A stretch of 22,486 bases of DNA from contig JAFTJJ010000009.1 in assembly GCA_017456465.1 (NCBI GenBank), positions 1 through 22,486 on the forward strand, written 5' to 3'. The notes under the pieces are model-generated. The model was not told the DNA's origin, did no database searches, and saw nothing but the letters and a program-made list of their open reading frames with translations. Of this stretch, positions 21,543 through 22,486 are shown one piece after another. Position numbers and translations under genes: made by a program. Position 1 is the stretch's first letter. Every line of letters starts with the position of its first letter. The stretch comes from Clostridia bacterium (GTDB taxonomy: Bacteria; Bacillota; Clostridia; Christensenellales; UBA1242).

Positions 21543-22486
21543 TTATTTTTGTTGTTTTTCGTCGAGCTTTAGCGTTTTTTCTTGCCTTCTCAATTTCACA
21601 GCAGTCACAGTGTGATCAACGATGGTCTGCGCGAAACCATGCAAAATGAGAATGTAATATGAAAGTATTCTCCACACAAGCAAACCAATCGCCACACTTG
21701 TCCCCAAAAGATCAGGTGTTCCAAACAAGAACATAAAAGAAAGTTCCATCATTCCTGTTCCACCAGGCAAAGGGATGATGACTGATGCCATATTGCACAC
21801 CAAAAATTTAACAAAACACATGAACCAAAGTGAAAATGTCACTTCAGTGGTTGACGTGAACGCCAAGACCACAAAGAACGGTATTGAATAATACGCCACA
21901 AGTTGCAAAAAACACAGCAAGATGCATTTGACCATTGTCCCCTTGTTCTTTTGCAAAAATGCCACTGAATTTTGATATTCGCGTACTGTGCGCATAATCT
22001 TGTTATAAGCTGTTCGATAATTTTTAACAATGCGGAGCTTATAACCAGCTTTAACCAAAAACCTTGCAAGCCCACGACCAACAATTTTTCCATTTCCGAT
22101 GAGAATGAATAAGATTCCAACAAGAGCAGTGAAAATAAATCCAATTATTGCAACAAAATTCAAGAGCAAAAGCAAAAAGTTTGAAATCATATCACTTGAG
22201 AACATCATTGGCATACCAAAAATAAATGAAACAAAAATAATTGAAGCATTTACCAAGTTATAGACAATAACTTTAATGATCGGAAGCGATGTTGCAACAC
22301 CCGCACTCATGCCTGCTTTTGAAAGCTCCATGATTTGCACAGGCTCACCACCAACAGAGAATGGTGTGATGTTGTCATAATATTTTCCAAGCAAAGACAC
22401 TCTATATGAAAGGTAAGGCTTTCTTTTCCCCACCGATGCCTTGATCATACTTGTGAACATTCCCGTCTCGGCAACAATAAAGATAA
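21543..22486 (-). CDS. Lysylphosphatidylglycerol-synthase-type transmembrane protein (UPF0104), 5' end missing
   Basis: At least 313 residues, reaching the right edge of the window in frame (IFIVAETG precedes the first internal Met at 22460, which has no SD), so the true start lies outside. The protein is polytopic, with about six helices visible. GKYYDNITPFSVGGEPVQI near the start and PLPGGTGMMELSF near the C-terminal end are the two signature segments of the LPG-synthase transmembrane/MprF-N family. In MprF this domain flips aminoacylated phospholipids; stand-alone members are proposed lipid flippases or transporters. The C-terminal tail is basic and cytoplasmic (VKLRRQEK). There is no aminoacyl-transferase domain in the visible part. 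Confidence 0.87.
   Translation of the reverse strand, partial: IFIVAETGMFTSMIKASVGKRKPYLSYRVSLLGKYYDNITPFSVGGEPVQIMELSKAGMSAGVATSLPIIKVIVYNLVNASIIFVSFIFGMPMMFSSDMISNFLLLLLNFVAIIGFIFTALVGILFILIGNGKIVGRGLARFLVKAGYKLRIVKNYRTAYNKIMRTVREYQNSVAFLQKNKGTMVKCILLCFLQLVAYYSIPFFVVLAFTSTTEVTFSLWFMCFVKFLVCNMASVIIPLPGGTGMMELSFMFLFGTPDLLGTSVAIGLLVWRILSYYILILHGFAQTIVDHTVTAVKLRRQEKTLKLDEKQQK

Overview
This window is 22.5 kb of AT-rich DNA in which every supported gene lies on the minus strand, so genes are transcribed from high to low coordinates. Gene content, strong Shine-Dalgarno (SD) sites, SpoVB-like and SpoIIQ-like proteins and a SipW-type signal peptidase point to a low-GC Firmicute. An uncultured gut Clostridia lineage is my guess; the sequence does not fix the species. 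There are no rRNA, tRNA, CRISPR or insertion-sequence signals. No gap without a gene exceeds about 150 bp.

Layout in transcription order. (1) 22486-19637, envelope genes: a partial lysylphosphatidylglycerol-synthase-type membrane protein, a diverged glycerol-1-phosphate dehydrogenase homologue that has lost its cofactor and metal motifs, and a membrane-anchored M23 peptidase of SpoIIQ type. (2) 19529-18126, pyruvate kinase. (3) 18059-9466, a surface and secretion block: an Ig-like lipoprotein, a 949-residue GLUG/beta-solenoid lipoprotein, an Ig-like membrane-anchored protein in an operon with a stand-alone Smr protein and a catalytically dead signal-peptidase paralogue, a small membrane protein, an intact SipW-type signal peptidase, and a small signal-anchored protein that may be its client. 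(4) 9398-6850, a SpoVB/MATE-like flippase and tRNA-dihydrouridine synthase. (5) 6734-4036, pgk, tpiA, a small two-helix membrane protein and secG, linking glycolysis to Sec export. (6) 3919-1, a DUF378 membrane protein, oligoendopeptidase F, a protein with two HEPN-like RNxxxH motifs, and the first 25 codons of a Y-family DNA polymerase behind a LexA-like box.

Regulatory DNA is compact and readable. Most genes or operons have a sigma-A-type promoter (TTGAAA/TTGACA-like, 17 +/- 1 bp, TATAAT-like), often with a TGn extended -10, and most end in a clear intrinsic terminator. Two features stand out. Several genes (dinB, dus, sipW, probably the dehydrogenase-like gene) have no SD and a -10 box 6-9 nt from the ATG, which predicts leaderless or near-leaderless mRNAs. 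In two places (10047 and 21483) the T7 tail of the preceding gene's terminator runs straight into the next ATG. In one of these the terminator's 3' arm is itself the SD.

The most interesting candidates are the dual-HEPN protein, the active/dead signal-peptidase pair in the surface block, the dehydrogenase pseudoenzyme among envelope genes, and the terminator/start fusions.
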